A stretch of DNA of 62,942 nucleotides from a bacterium. Lineage in GTDB: Bacteria > Lindowbacteria > 2-12-FULL-62-27. Under the pieces are notes generated by a model. The model was not told the origin of the DNA. It worked only from the letters and a program-made list of their open reading frames with translations, and did not search any database. The translations under genes were made by a program, and so were the position numbers. Of the stretch, positions 24,580 to 34,343 are shown piece after piece. Every line of letters begins with the position of its first letter. Within the stretch, counting starts at the first letter, position 1. The stretch is from the NCBI GenBank assembly GCA_016202645.1, contig JACQOF010000099.1, positions 1-62,942 of the forward strand. Direction: 5' to 3'.

Positions 24580-25960
24580 ACGGAAACAGGGAGAGAGGGA
24601 GAAAGGGAGAAAGGGAGAAAGGCAACCCCATGGGAAAACCAGTATGACACAGGCCGAACAGCTGAAAAAAAAGATAGCCCGAAAAGAAATTCAGGCCGGG
24701 ATTATCGGGCTCGGGTATGTGGGATTGCCGCTGGCGATGGCGTTTGCCCGGGCCGGGGTGCGGGTGACGGGATTTGACGTTGACCCGCGGAAGGTCGATC
24801 AGCTCAAGGCCGGCGAGTCCTACATCGCGGATGTCCCCTCGAAGGACGTCCGGGACATGGTCCGGAAAAAGCGGTTCACGGCGACGGTCGATTTCAACGT
24901 GCTCCGGAAAATGGACACCATCAACATCTGTGTGCCAACACCCCTTCGGAAAAGCCGTGACCCGGACATTTCCTACATCGCCGCCGCGGTGCGGGACATT
25001 CAGGCATCGAGCCGTCCGGGCCAGCTGGTCATCCTTGAAAGCACGACGTATCCCGGCACGACAACGGAAATTCTCCAACCCGCGCTGGAAAAAATCGGCC
25101 GAAAAGTCGGGGAGGACGTCTTCATCGCGTTTTCGCCGGAGCGGGTCGATCCCGGAAACCAGAAATTCAGGATCGACAACACCCCGAAAGTCGTCGGCGG
25201 CATCACTCCGGCCTGCGGCGAGTTGGCCGAGCAGTTTTACCGGCTGGCCATCCGGGACGTCGTCCGGGTCAGTTCACCGACGGTGGCGGAGATGGTGAAA
25301 CTGCTCGAGAACACGTTCCGGGGAATCAATATCGGCCTGGCCAACGAAATGTCACAGCTTTGTCACCGTCTCAAGATCGACGTCTGGGAAGTCATCGATG
25401 CGGCCGCGACCAAGCCTTTCGGGTTCATGCCGTTTTATCCCGGCCCGGGTCTCGGGGGCCACTGCATTCCGATTGATCCCCTGTATCTGGCGTGGCGCGT
25501 CAAACTCTTCAATCTGACCGCGCGCTTCATCGAGCTGGCCACGGAGATCAACCGGAGCATGCCGGAATTCGTGGTGGAGAGGTCCATGGCGCTGTTAAAC
25601 AGCGGCCGCAAGGCGGTCAGCGGATCGAAGATTGTGATCCTTGGGGCGACCTACAAGCGGGACGTGTCGGACGTCCGGGAGTCTCCGGTGATGGAGATCA
25701 TCGAGAAATTTCAGGACATGGGCGCGGACCTGACGGTCTGCGACCCGTATCTGACGGGCCTCACCGTCGCCTCCCGCCGCTACTCCTGTCAGCCCCTCAC
25801 GAGGGAGCTTCTGCGCCGCTCGGACCTGGCACTCATCCTGACCGATCATGCGAAGTTCGACTATTCGATGATCGTGTCAAGCGCCCCGCAAGTGTTCGAC
25901 ACCCGGAACGCCGTCCACCGGGCGCTGGGCCGGCATTTTCCGAACGTCACGCGGCTCTAA
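24569..25960 (+). CDS. UDP-sugar 6-dehydrogenase (UDP-GlcNAc/ManNAc or UDP-glucose type)
   Basis: An NAD-dependent UDP-sugar dehydrogenase making a uronic acid for surface polysaccharides. It has GIIGLGYVGLPLAMAFA (Rossmann), NICVPTPL, ESTTYPGTT, FSPERVDPGN, the middle-domain VKLLENTFRGINIGLANEM, the catalytic-cysteine loop PGPGLGGHCIP and a C-terminal GATYKRDVSDVRESP, matching WbpA/WecC-type enzymes. Two starts are possible: ATG 24569, with GGAAGGTGA just upstream and overlapping the previous stop, gives a 463-residue protein whose N-terminus (KQGEREKGRKGER) is repeat-encoded; ATG 24644 gives 438 residues but has no near Shine-Dalgarno. I keep the first. Confidence 0.92.
   Translation: MSSKRKQGEREKGRKGERQPHGKTSMTQAEQLKKKIARKEIQAGIIGLGYVGLPLAMAFARAGVRVTGFDVDPRKVDQLKAGESYIADVPSKDVRDMVRKKRFTATVDFNVLRKMDTINICVPTPLRKSRDPDISYIAAAVRDIQASSRPGQLVILESTTYPGTTTEILQPALEKIGRKVGEDVFIAFSPERVDPGNQKFRIDNTPKVVGGITPACGELAEQFYRLAIRDVVRVSSPTVAEMVKLLENTFRGINIGLANEMSQLCHRLKIDVWEVIDAAATKPFGFMPFYPGPGLGGHCIPIDPLYLAWRVKLFNLTARFIELATEINRSMPEFVVERSMALLNSGRKAVSGSKIVILGATYKRDVSDVRESPVMEIIEKFQDMGADLTVCDPYLTGLTVASRRYSCQPLTRELLRRSDLALILTDHAKFDYSMIVSSAPQVFDTRNAVHRALGRHFPNVTRL
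24589..24622. repeat. GGGAGAAA octamer repeat between or inside sugar genes
   Basis: GGGAGAGAGGGAGAAAGGGA and two more units lie at the 5' end of the dehydrogenase reading frame, in the same strand sense as 1415-1452 and 49334-49371. Confidence 0.9.
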
Positions 25961-25965
25961 GTGAA

Positions 25966-25997
25966 GCTTTCAGCCCTCAGCCCTCAGCCCTCAGCCG
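25966..25997. repeat. CAGCCCT heptamer repeat, copy 1
   Basis: CTTTCAGCCCTCAGCCCTCA and one further unit fill the short gap before the WecA-like gene. A related copy is at 40422-40456. Confidence 0.85.
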
Positions 25998-26006
25998 ACC
26001 AGATCC

Positions 26007-27098
26007 ATGACCCCTGACCACCTTTTTTTCCGGCTGACGGGGATTTTTCTCCTGGGGTTTCTCGTCACGTCCCTGCTCACGCCGCTCTTCATCCGGCTGG
26101 CCAGCCGCGTGGGAGCGCTTGACAAACCCGCCACGAGGAAAATCCACACCGAACCGCGGCCCCTGCTTGGAGGCGTCGCCATTTTTGCCGGCTACAGCGT
26201 CTGCTTTTTCATGGTCCGGACCATGTTCATGCAGCCCGATTCGCCTCTACACACGCCCTTTCTCGGACTCTACCTCACCTCCGGGTTTCTTCTGGCTGTC
26301 GGCATTGTCGACGACCTGCGGGGGATGGCGGCGACGACGAAACTGGCGTGGCAGGTCGCCGCCGCTCTGGTCATGATTTATCTCGGCGTGCGAATCCGCT
26401 TCTGGATCGACACAGACTGGCTCCAGGCGCTTCTGACGCTCGCCTGGTTTGTCATCATCACAAATGCCTTCAACCTTCTCGACAACATGGACGGCCTTTC
26501 GGGAGGCGTCGGGAGCCTGATCGCATTTGTCTACTTCCTGCTCACGATCTACGCGGGCCAGAATGATTTCGCCTTTATTCTGCTGGGCCTTTCCGCCTCC
26601 ATCATCGGATTTCTGAAGTATAACTTCTATCCCTCCCGGATTTTCATGGGCGACGCCGGGAGTTTGTTCATCGGATTCAATCTCGCGGCGGTTTCCGCGA
26701 TGGTGACCTACGTCGGATACGGCCCCGCGCAGCGCCTGCCGATCGTGACTCCGCTCATCATTTTTTCTGTCCCGCTCTACGACACGGCCAGCGTGATTTT
26801 CATCCGGCTGACATCGGGGGTGAGTATTTTCCAGGCCGACAAACGCCATTTCTCCCACCGGCTGGTGGCGCTTGGCATGACCCAGCGCCAGGCGGTCTTC
26901 GTGATTTTGCTCCTCACCCTCGCCGTCGGCCTCATGGCGGTGCTCCTGCCGAAACTTACCGGCGCGCAGGGCATCCTGGTGCTTCTCCATACCGCCATTA
27001 TTTTTCTGGTGATCGCCCTTCTGGAACGCAGCGGCGGGAACAAGCTTCGGAGCCTGGAGCAGAACGGCGACGAACCGGGAGGCCGTCATCCGCAGTAA
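26007..27098 (+). CDS. WecA/TagO-like undecaprenyl-phosphate sugar-1-phosphate transferase
   Basis: A 363-residue polytopic membrane enzyme of the MraY/WecA family, which starts lipid-linked glycan synthesis by moving a HexNAc-1-phosphate to undecaprenyl phosphate. It has about 11 hydrophobic segments and the motifs KIHTEPRPLLGG, GIVDDLRGM (catalytic DD), NAFNLLDNMDGLSGG, and FMGDAGSLFIGF. The late SVPLYDTASVIFIRL...FQADKRHFSHRL matches the histidine-rich loop of WecA/TagO. It defines this cluster as polysaccharide synthesis. Confidence 0.95.
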   Translation: MTPDHLFFRLTGIFLLGFLVTSLLTPLFIRLASRVGALDKPATRKIHTEPRPLLGGVAIFAGYSVCFFMVRTMFMQPDSPLHTPFLGLYLTSGFLLAVGIVDDLRGMAATTKLAWQVAAALVMIYLGVRIRFWIDTDWLQALLTLAWFVIITNAFNLLDNMDGLSGGVGSLIAFVYFLLTIYAGQNDFAFILLGLSASIIGFLKYNFYPSRIFMGDAGSLFIGFNLAAVSAMVTYVGYGPAQRLPIVTPLIIFSVPLYDTASVIFIRLTSGVSIFQADKRHFSHRLVALGMTQRQAVFVILLLTLAVGLMAVLLPKLTGAQGILVLLHTAIIFLVIALLERSGGNKLRSLEQNGDEPGGRHPQ

Positions 27099-28086
27099 GG
27101 GGTTTTGGCTGGGAGTTCTGCTTTCGTGTCTCGGTCTTTACGTGGCGCTGAAAGGCGTCCGTCTGAATGAACTCGGGACGGAACTCTCGAATGTCTCGTG
27201 GGTCACGGCCTTTCTCATCGGGCTTGTGTCGCTTCTGTCGTCGGCCATCCGCGCCTACCGCTGGGAGATCGCCGTCAAAATGTTTTCTCCGGTGTCCTTC
27301 CGAAATGTTTTTTCGAGTTTCATGGTGGGAGTCTTCGGCCTGAATGTTATCCCCGCGCGTGTCGGCGAACTCCTCCGGGTCGTCGTCCTGGCGCGGAATT
27401 CCTCCCTGAGCCACAGCTCGACTCTCGCGACGGTGGTGTTCGAGCGATTGGTGGACGGCCTCGTTTTGGTGATCCTCTTTGCCGTGTCCCTCTGGCTGTA
27501 TCCGGCCGCCAACCCATCGAGCCTCTTCGGAGCTGATCGAGGCCCCTACCTGATGATCATTCCCGTTCTGTTCTTTGCGTTTTTCGTTCTCCTCATTCTC
27601 TTCTGGCGTCATCCCGACACATGGACGGCCTTCCTTCACCGGCATCTGGCATGGGCCGGCCGGCTCGGCGAGACTCTTCCGGGGATGCTGAAGCGGTTCG
27701 CGGCCGGGCTGGTTATTTTTTCGGACGGGCGGCGCATGGCGGCCTATCTGTTCTGGTCATTCATCGCGTGGATCGGAACCGGCGTCTACTTTCAATTGAA
27801 TTTCATCATGCTTGACATCCCTCTCGGCCTCGGCCCGGCGCTCGTCGTCCTGACGGCCACGGCGGTCGGCGCGATGATTCCCGCCGCGCCGGGCTTCGTC
27901 GGCACCTACCACGCCTTCTGCAAAACAGCCCTCATGGCCTTCGGCGTCTCCGACGCCCGCGCCCTGACCTTCGCGGTCGTCACGCACCTGGTTTCGTATT
28001 TGATCAACACCCTGATCGGATTTATCTGCGCGCTCCGGGAAAATGTTCAGTGGAGCGATCTGAAGCGGCCCGGGGCCGGCAAATGA
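27088..28086 (+). CDS. YbhN/LPG-synthase-TM-like flippase-type membrane protein, probably non-AUG start
   Basis: A polytopic protein of the PF03706 family with about eight membrane segments. The motif RAYRWEIAV, NVIPARVGELLRVVVLAR, TVVFERLVDG and AVGAMIPAAPGFVGTYHA are hallmark blocks. Members include lysyl-PG flippase domains and putative glycolipid flippases. The first AUG/GUG/UUG start (GTG 27142) would remove the first membrane helix (GFWLGVLLSCLGLYVAL). The frame is open upstream, and an ATC at 27088 sits five bases after GGGAGG and overlaps the WecA stop, so I propose it as start. The function in the cluster is inferred to be lipid-linked glycan or lipid transport. Confidence 0.65.
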   Translation: MRSKGFWLGVLLSCLGLYVALKGVRLNELGTELSNVSWVTAFLIGLVSLLSSAIRAYRWEIAVKMFSPVSFRNVFSSFMVGVFGLNVIPARVGELLRVVVLARNSSLSHSSTLATVVFERLVDGLVLVILFAVSLWLYPAANPSSLFGADRGPYLMIIPVLFFAFFVLLILFWRHPDTWTAFLHRHLAWAGRLGETLPGMLKRFAAGLVIFSDGRRMAAYLFWSFIAWIGTGVYFQLNFIMLDIPLGLGPALVVLTATAVGAMIPAAPGFVGTYHAFCKTALMAFGVSDARALTFAVVTHLVSYLINTLIGFICALRENVQWSDLKRPGAGK

Positions 28087-28814
28087 AGGCCCTCGTGCTG
28101 GCGGCCGGATACGCCACGCGGCTTTATCCGCTGACGAAAGACTTTCCAAAACCGCTTCTACCCGTCGGATCCCGCCCGATGCTCGATTACCTGATGGACC
28201 GCCTGGCGCCGCTGGGGTTGACGGAAACGCTGGTGGTCACAAACCACCGGTTCGCGCCGAATTTTGAGTCCTGGGCGGGGACGCGCGGGGATCCGTCGGT
28301 GGCGGTTCTGGACGACGGGACAAACTCCGAGTCCGACCGGTTGGGCGCGATCGGGGACATGTCGTTTGCGGTGCGGGAACGCCGCGTCACGGAACCGCTT
28401 CTCGTCATCGCGGGAGACAATCTTTTCGATTTTCCCCTGGATCCGTTCGTGGAGCATTTCCGGAAAACCGGCGATCCGGTCGTCGGGCTGTATGAGTTTC
28501 CCAAGTGGAATCTTCTGTCCAAATATGGCATCGTCACCCTGGATGAGAACGGGGTCATTATCGAGTTTCAGGAAAAACCGAAAGAACCCCGGAGCCATCT
28601 GGTCGCGATGTGCCTGTATCTGTTCCCGGCCGAAAGTTTATCCGGCCTGGAAACCTATTTGTCCGGACCGGACCCCAGGGACGCTCCGGGCAATTACATC
28701 CGCTGGCTTATGACCCGGCGCCCCGTCCGGGGCCACCGGTTTCAGGGCACGTGGCTGGATATCGGGGATATGGAATCTCTGGATGAAGCCAGAGCGATTT
28801 TTGGATCCGCGTGA
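28083..28814 (+). CDS. NDP-sugar nucleotidyltransferase (glucose-1-phosphate thymidylyl/uridylyltransferase type)
   Basis: A 243-residue nucleotidyltransferase that activates sugar-1-phosphates. The signature is VLAAGYATRLYPLTKDFPKP (canonical GxGTRLxPLT...PKP has Tyr-Ala here), then GDNLFDFPLDPF and LVAMCLYLFP. The C-terminal FQGTWLDIGDMESL matches the W.DiGtpe.l ending. The length fits short RfbA/GlmU-like transferases without an acyltransferase domain. The ATG at 28083 overlaps the flippase gene stop. The sugar is not deducible. Confidence 0.85.
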   Translation: MKALVLAAGYATRLYPLTKDFPKPLLPVGSRPMLDYLMDRLAPLGLTETLVVTNHRFAPNFESWAGTRGDPSVAVLDDGTNSESDRLGAIGDMSFAVRERRVTEPLLVIAGDNLFDFPLDPFVEHFRKTGDPVVGLYEFPKWNLLSKYGIVTLDENGVIIEFQEKPKEPRSHLVAMCLYLFPAESLSGLETYLSGPDPRDAPGNYIRWLMTRRPVRGHRFQGTWLDIGDMESLDEARAIFGSA

Positions 28815-28838
28815 TCCTTGGAAAAAGGGAGTGAAGAA

Positions 28839-30101
28839 ATGGCATTGCCTCACGATGTAAAAAGCATGACCCTGGCCAAAGAGGGCCAGACCCGGATCGA
28901 ATGGGCGCGGCAGTTCATGCCGGTCGTCCAGAGCGTCGAGGAACGGTTTCGGCGCCAAAAACCCCTGAAGGGCGTCCGGATCGCCGCGTGCCTGCACGTG
29001 ACGACCGAAACGGCCAATCTCGCGCGGGCCCTCAAGGCCGGCGGGGCGGACGTTCGGCTCTGCGCGTCCAATCCCCTCTCCACCCAGGACGACGTCGCGG
29101 CGGCCCTGGTCAAGGTCTACGGCATTTCGGTGTTCGCGGTGCGGGGCGAGGACCGCAAGAGCTATTATTCGCACATCCGGTCGGCCCTCGGGCACCGGCC
29201 GCAGATCACGATGGACGACGGCGCGGATCTGGTGTCGGAACTGCACAAAGATAAAAACGGCGCGTCGGCGCGGATCCTCGGGGGAACCGAGGAGACGACG
29301 ACCGGCGTGATCCGTCTTCGAAGCATGGCGGACAAGGGCGTCCTGCGCTTTCCCGTGATTTCGGTCAACGACGCGGACACCAAACATCTCTTCGACAACC
29401 GCTATGGCACCGGACAGAGCACTCTCGACGGGATCATCCGCGCAACCAATACCCTTCTGGCCGGCCAGACCGTCGTCGTCTGCGGATACGGCTGGTGCGG
29501 ACGCGGCGTGGCGGAACGCGCCCGCGGAATGGGCGCTCACGTGACGGTGATCGAGGTCGACCCGCTCCGGGCGCTTCAGGCCGTGATGGATGGGTTCCGG
29601 GTGGAGCCCCTGGCGCGCGCGGCGGCGGTCGGAGATATATTTGTGACGTTGACCGGCGACATTTCGGTTCTCCGGAAAGAGCACTTTTTGAAAATGAAGG
29701 ACGGCGCGATCGTCGCCAATTCGGGACATTTCAACGTCGAAATCGATATTCCCGACCTCCGGAAACTCTCCCGGTCAGTCAGAACCCTCCGGACCAATGT
29801 CCAGGAATATGCCCTCAAAAACGGCCGGCGGATCATGCTGCTGGCCGAAGGCCGCCTGGTGAATCTGGCGGCCGCGGAGGGTCACCCCGCGATGGTGATG
29901 GATATGAGTTTCGCCAATCAGGCCCTGGCGGCCGAGTATCTGTCCAAGAACGGCCGCAAGCTGAAATGCCAGGTGTACCCCGTTCCGCGGCAGATCGACG
30001 AGTACATTTCGCGTCTCAAGCTCAAAACCATGGGCGTGAACATCGACCGTCTCACTGAAAAACAGCGGCAGTATCTCGCCTCATGGGAAATGGGGACCTG
30101 A
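28839..30101 (+). CDS. ahcY: S-adenosylhomocysteine hydrolase
   Basis: A 420-residue NAD-containing enzyme that splits S-adenosylhomocysteine into adenosine and homocysteine. It has [60 protein letters not shown] (NAD site) and [12 protein letters not shown] near the end; the usual C-terminal KPDHYRY is replaced by a shorter form. The length and lack of the roughly 40-residue insertion place it with archaeal/Thermotoga-like short forms. ATG 28839 is chosen because GGGAG lies eight bases upstream; a TTG at 28818 is also in frame. Confidence 0.96.
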   Translation: MALPHDVKSMTLAKEGQTRIEWARQFMPVVQSVEERFRRQKPLKGVRIAACLHVTTETANLARALKAGGADVRLCASNPLSTQDDVAAALVKVYGISVFAVRGEDRKSYYSHIRSALGHRPQITMDDGADLVSELHKDKNGASARILGGTEETTTGVIRLRSMADKGVLRFPVISVNDADTKHLFDNRYGTGQSTLDGIIRATNTLLAGQTVVVCGYGWCGRGVAERARGMGAHVTVIEVDPLRALQAVMDGFRVEPLARAAAVGDIFVTLTGDISVLRKEHFLKMKDGAIVANSGHFNVEIDIPDLRKLSRSVRTLRTNVQEYALKNGRRIMLLAEGRLVNLAAAEGHPAMVMDMSFANQALAAEYLSKNGRKLKCQVYPVPRQIDEYISRLKLKTMGVNIDRLTEKQRQYLASWEMGT

Positions 30102-31768
30102 ACCGGTTCGATCAATCTCGCGGGGGGGCGAAACCGCGGAGCATGACCCCCCTTGACGTGACGGAGGTCATCCAGGGCATGTCGGACGGCATTTCCCCGG
30201 GCCGCCGCATGGTGGACATGCGCCGCGCGGACATCACCCCCTTCCGGGAGATGACGCAATCCCAGCTGTTCACGTTGATCCTGCGTCTCGTCCGGATGAC
30301 GTTTCACTTCGACACCTGCGCCGCCTTTTTTTACGACGAAAAAAACCGCCGCCTCGTTCTGGTGGAAAGCCTCGGCATGCCGACGGAGGACTCCGGCCCC
30401 GCGTTCATTTCCCTGGACGAGGATCCGGCCATCCAGCAGGTCGTATCCGAATCCAAGGCCATCATGCTCAACACGCCGGAAACGGCGGGCGCGACGGGTG
30501 CGCCCAGGATCCGGTCGTTCATGGCCGTGCCCATCATCCTGAGCGACCAGGTCGTGGGGACCCTGAACATGAGCAGTGTATCCGACCAGCCGTTCCAGGA
30601 CGTGGACCTCCAGCGCCTGAGCGTCATCGCTTCCCAGGCGGCGGTGCTCGTCCAGTCCCTCCGGACATTCAGCGAGTTGGAAGTAGCCGAGCGCGAAATT
30701 CTGGAGACCGTTCCCCTGCCGCTGGTCCGGCTCGATTTCCATTCCGAATCATGCGTGGTCAACGCCGCCGCGAAAGTTTTTTTCAACCTGACGGCCGAAA
30801 AAGTGGGGATGGAGGAATTTCTTCGCCAAACCCGGGCCTACCTTGACCTGGACATTTCCAAAATTTTGTCGGAGGTGCGCCGGACGGCCCAGGACCGGGG
30901 CGGGATCGAGGTCAAGGGCAAAGGCGAGCGGGAGGCGATTATGAATCTGACCATCTCGGCCATCGCGTCGGCCGACCCGGCGGCGGCCGCCTCCGGCGCG
31001 GTCCTGGTCTTTGAGGACCTCACGGAAATTCTGCATGCCCGCGAAATGGCGGAGCGAAATGAGCGTCTGGCGGCGCTGGGACAGCTCGCGGCCGGTGTGG
31101 CGCATGAGATCAAAAATCCGCTGACGTCGATCAAGGGATTCACACAGCTCTTGAGGAAAAAGAAGGGCGACGCGAACTTTCTGGACAAATACGTTGCGCT
31201 CGTCTCCGGCGAAGTCGACCGGCTGGACCGGATCGTCGAACAGCTCCTGCAGCTCTCGCGCCCCAAATCGGCGAAGCTCCGGAAGGGAGACCTGCGGGAG
31301 GTGGTGGAACGGGTGGGGACCCTGGTCGGGCCGGAACTGGGGAAGAAATCGGTCGACCTCAGGGTGTCCATGCCCCCGGCGCCCGTCGAGGTCATGATGG
31401 ATGCGCCGCAGATCGAGCAAGTCATTCTGAACATTGTGCTGAACGCCATCGAGTCCGTCCCGTTGAGAAACGGAATCATCCGGATCACAGCCGAGGTCCA
31501 TCCGAACTCCGTCGTGCTCTCCATCCAGGACAACGGCCGCGGCATCAAGCCCGAGCATCTCGAAAAATTATTCGATCCCTTCTTCACCACCCGGCGCGGC
31601 GGCACAGGGCTGGGACTCTCCGTGTCCCACCGGATCGTCAACGACCACAACGGCCGGATATTCGTCACGAGCGAACCCGGCCAGGGGGCCCGGTTCGCGG
31701 TGGAGTTTCCGGCTCCCCATCCACCCCCACAGCGGACACCGCCCTCCTCCCGAAAATCCCGCTCATGA
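30083..31768 (+). CDS. GAF/PAS histidine kinase (NtrB-like)
   Basis: A 561-residue cytoplasmic sensor kinase with no membrane segment. A GAF domain covers about 55-200 ([14 protein letters not shown] ... [19 protein letters not shown]), a PAS-like region about 210-320, then HisKA with [15 protein letters not shown] and the ATPase boxes [10 protein letters not shown] (N), DNGRGI (G1), [13 protein letters not shown] (F/G2). Its start overlaps ahcY by 19 nt, and its stop overlaps the next regulator gene by ATGA. The pair is a classic NtrB/NtrC-type two-component system. The signal is unknown; the GAF domain may bind a small molecule. Confidence 0.93.
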   Translation: MGNGDLNRFDQSRGGAKPRSMTPLDVTEVIQGMSDGISPGRRMVDMRRADITPFREMTQSQLFTLILRLVRMTFHFDTCAAFFYDEKNRRLVLVESLGMPTEDSGPAFISLDEDPAIQQVVSESKAIMLNTPETAGATGAPRIRSFMAVPIILSDQVVGTLNMSSVSDQPFQDVDLQRLSVIASQAAVLVQSLRTFSELEVAEREILETVPLPLVRLDFHSESCVVNAAAKVFFNLTAEKVGMEEFLRQTRAYLDLDISKILSEVRRTAQDRGGIEVKGKGEREAIMNLTISAIASADPAAAASGAVLVFEDLTEILHAREMAERNERLAALGQLAAGVAHEIKNPLTSIKGFTQLLRKKKGDANFLDKYVALVSGEVDRLDRIVEQLLQLSRPKSAKLRKGDLREVVERVGTLVGPELGKKSVDLRVSMPPAPVEVMMDAPQIEQVILNIVLNAIESVPLRNGIIRITAEVHPNSVVLSIQDNGRGIKPEHLEKLFDPFFTTRRGGTGLGLSVSHRIVNDHNGRIFVTSEPGQGARFAVEFPAPHPPPQRTPPSSRKSRS

Positions 31769-33153
31769 CGCCCTCCCGGCCGGTTTTGTCGACGATCCTG
31801 GTCATCGACGATGACGTGTCGATCGGAGAATTTTTTTCTGAATTGTTTTCGTCCTCCCACCGGGTTGTCGTGGCCCATACCGGCGAGGAGGGCTTTCGGA
31901 AATATCAGGAAGTCGAGCCCGAGGCGATCCTGCTTGACGTGAGACTCCCGGACGTCTCCGGGGTCGATGTGCTCGAACGGATCACGAAAACCTCGCCGCC
32001 GCATCCTTCCGTCATCATGATCACCGCCAACCGGGACGTCGAAACCGCGGTGCGCGCGATGAAACTCGGGGCCTTCGACTACCTCCTGAAACCCTTCGGG
32101 GAAAACGAGGAGCTGGAAGTGGTCCTCGAAAAAGCCATTGAAGACCGGCGGCTCCGGTTGGAGGTCCGGACCCTCCGGCACGAGGTCAAACAGTTTTTCA
32201 GCCCGGACAACATGATCGGGTCAAGCGGGGCCATGCAGGCGGTGCACGATCGTATCGAAAAAGTCCTGGACAACGACGTGACGGTCCTCATCCGGGGAGA
32301 AAGCGGCACCGGCAAGGAAATGGTCGCGCGGGCGGTCCACTACGGCGGCCGCCGCTCGGCGCGGCCTTTCGTGGCCCTGAACTGCGCCGCCATCCCGGAA
32401 AATCTGCTCGAAAACGAACTCTTCGGCCACGAAAGGGGCGCCTTCACGGGCGCGATGAATTTTCGGAAGGGCAAGTTCGAGATGGCCGACACCGGCACGC
32501 TCTTTCTGGACGAAATCGGCGCGCTGCAATTTGACCTGCAGGCCAAGCTCCTCCGCGTTCTCCAGGAACGGGAGATCGAGCGCGTCGGCGGCGGCAAACC
32601 CATTTCGGTCGACGTCCGGATCGTCGCGGCCACCAGCCGCAACCTGGAGGAGGCGATCCGCAAGGAGGGGTTCCGGTCCGACCTCTTTTACCGGCTCAAC
32701 GTGATGTCCATCACCATCCCGCCCCTTCGGGACCGCCGGGAGGATATTCCGATGCTGGTGGACCATTTTCTGAAAAAACACGGCCCGAAACTCGGCCGGG
32801 AAGTCCGGGAATTGGCCCATGACGCGATGCGGAAATTAATGGACCACTCCTGGCCCGGCAATGTCCGGGAACTTGAAAACACGATTGAACGGGCCCTGAT
32901 CTACGCCTCCGGTCCGCTGATCCTTTCCGACCAGATTGAATTGTTTTCGACGGAACTGGAGCCGCCCGCCGAATCCGCCGCCGGGACCGCGCCGGCCAAC
33001 GGGAATCCAAGCAGCCTGGAGGCGGCCGAAAGCAAGGCCATTGTGGAGGCGCTGAAGAACAACGGATTCAACATTTCCCGGGCGGCGATGGTTCTCGGCA
33101 TCACCCGCAAGACCCTTCGGGCCAAAATGCTGAAATTCGGGATCACGAAATAA
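31765..33153 (+). CDS. Sigma-54-dependent response regulator (NtrC family)
   Basis: A 462-residue response regulator: receiver domain (IDDD near residue 15, phospho-acceptor in LLDVRLPDVSG, KPFGE), AAA+ domain with Walker A GESGTGKE, ELFGHERGAFTGA (the GAFTGA loop that touches sigma-54), Walker B TLFLDEIG, an arginine region RSDLFYRLNV, and a Fis-type helix-turn-helix at the C-terminus (NISRAAMVLGITRKTLRAK). It is coupled to the kinase upstream. Targets may include the adjacent CoA transferase-mutase genes, since it overlaps the next gene by one base, but this is inference. Confidence 0.96.
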   Translation: MTPSRPVLSTILVIDDDVSIGEFFSELFSSSHRVVVAHTGEEGFRKYQEVEPEAILLDVRLPDVSGVDVLERITKTSPPHPSVIMITANRDVETAVRAMKLGAFDYLLKPFGENEELEVVLEKAIEDRRLRLEVRTLRHEVKQFFSPDNMIGSSGAMQAVHDRIEKVLDNDVTVLIRGESGTGKEMVARAVHYGGRRSARPFVALNCAAIPENLLENELFGHERGAFTGAMNFRKGKFEMADTGTLFLDEIGALQFDLQAKLLRVLQEREIERVGGGKPISVDVRIVAATSRNLEEAIRKEGFRSDLFYRLNVMSITIPPLRDRREDIPMLVDHFLKKHGPKLGREVRELAHDAMRKLMDHSWPGNVRELENTIERALIYASGPLILSDQIELFSTELEPPAESAAGTAPANGNPSSLEAAESKAIVEALKNNGFNISRAAMVLGITRKTLRAKMLKFGITK

Positions 33154-34343
33154 TGGGGCCGCTCTCAGGCGTCCGCGTGCTGGACCTGACCAAGGTTCTG
33201 GCCGGCCCCTTTGCGACGCAGACCTTCGGAGATTTTGGCGCGGATGTCATCAAGATCGAGCGGCCAGTCGACGGCGACGACACGCGGGCGTTCGGGCCGC
33301 CGTTTGTGGAAGGCGAGAGCACTTATTTTTTGTCGATCAACCGCGGCAAGCGAAGCCTGGCGCTCAATCTCAAGTCCGCCGGCGCGGTGGCGCTCGTGAA
33401 AAAAATTGCGGCGAAGTCGGACGTCCTGATCGAGAATTTCCGGCCGGGCAGCTTGAAAAAAATGGGGCTCGACTACGAAAGCCTTCACGCGGAAATTCCC
33501 CGCCTCATCTACGTCTCCATTTCCGGTTTCGGCGCCACCGGGCCCGACGCCCTCCGGCCCGGATATGATCTGGCGGTGCAGGGCCTGTCCGGGATGATGA
33601 GCATTACCGGATATCCAGGCGGCCCGCCGACCAAAGTCGGCACGTCGATTGCGGACCTCATCGCCGGCCTGTACGCCGTTCAGGGAACGCTCCTGGCGCT
33701 GGTCGCGCGGGAAAAAACCGGCCGCGGACAATTCGTCGACGTGTCAATGCTCGACGGCCAGCTGTCCCTCCTGACGTTTCAGGGACAAAAATATCTCTCG
33801 ACCGGGGCCGTCCCCACGCGTCTCGGCAATCAGCATCCGAGCATCTGCCCGTATGAGACCTTCGCCTCCAGCGACGGCTATTTCAACGTGGCCGTCGGCA
33901 ACGACCGCCTCTGGGAATCCTTTTGCGGGGCGCTCGACCGCGGAGACTTGGCAACGGACCCGCGCTTCAAAACCAATCCGGACCGCGTCAAAAATCATGA
34001 TGCGCTCTTCCCGATTTTGCAGGAACTCTTCAAGACCCGGTCCTCTTCAGAATGGATCGGGCTTCTGGAAAAGGCGGGCGTTCCGGCCGCGCCGATCCTG
34101 ACGGTCGACCAGGCCCTCGGCCAGGCGCAGGTGCGCGCCCGGAACATGCGGATGAAAGTCCCCCACTCGAAACTCCCGGCGCTTGAAATGACCGGCGTGC
34201 CCGTGAAGCTGTCCGACACCCCGGCGGTCGGCCGGCGCGGCCCGCCGGTCCTGGGCGAGCACACCGCGGAGATCCTCGCGGAATTCGGATTGGACGCGGC
34301 AGAGGTCGAAAGCTTGAAACAGGAAGGAGCCTTTTCCCGGTGA
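33153..34343 (+). CDS. Family III CoA transferase (CaiB/BaiF type)
   Basis: A 396-residue family III CoA transferase. It has [46 protein letters not shown], the catalytic-aspartate strand in [14 protein letters not shown] (about residue 195), and the C-terminal [16 protein letters not shown]. Such enzymes swap CoA between acids by a glutamyl/aspartyl-CoA intermediate. Located directly before the methylmalonyl-CoA mutase genes, it probably activates or releases a small carboxylate such as propionate, succinate or mesaconate. The specific acid is not deducible. Confidence 0.93.
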   Translation: MGPLSGVRVLDLTKVLAGPFATQTFGDFGADVIKIERPVDGDDTRAFGPPFVEGESTYFLSINRGKRSLALNLKSAGAVALVKKIAAKSDVLIENFRPGSLKKMGLDYESLHAEIPRLIYVSISGFGATGPDALRPGYDLAVQGLSGMMSITGYPGGPPTKVGTSIADLIAGLYAVQGTLLALVAREKTGRGQFVDVSMLDGQLSLLTFQGQKYLSTGAVPTRLGNQHPSICPYETFASSDGYFNVAVGNDRLWESFCGALDRGDLATDPRFKTNPDRVKNHDALFPILQELFKTRSSSEWIGLLEKAGVPAAPILTVDQALGQAQVRARNMRMKVPHSKLPALEMTGVPVKLSDTPAVGRRGPPVLGEHTAEILAEFGLDAAEVESLKQEGAFSR

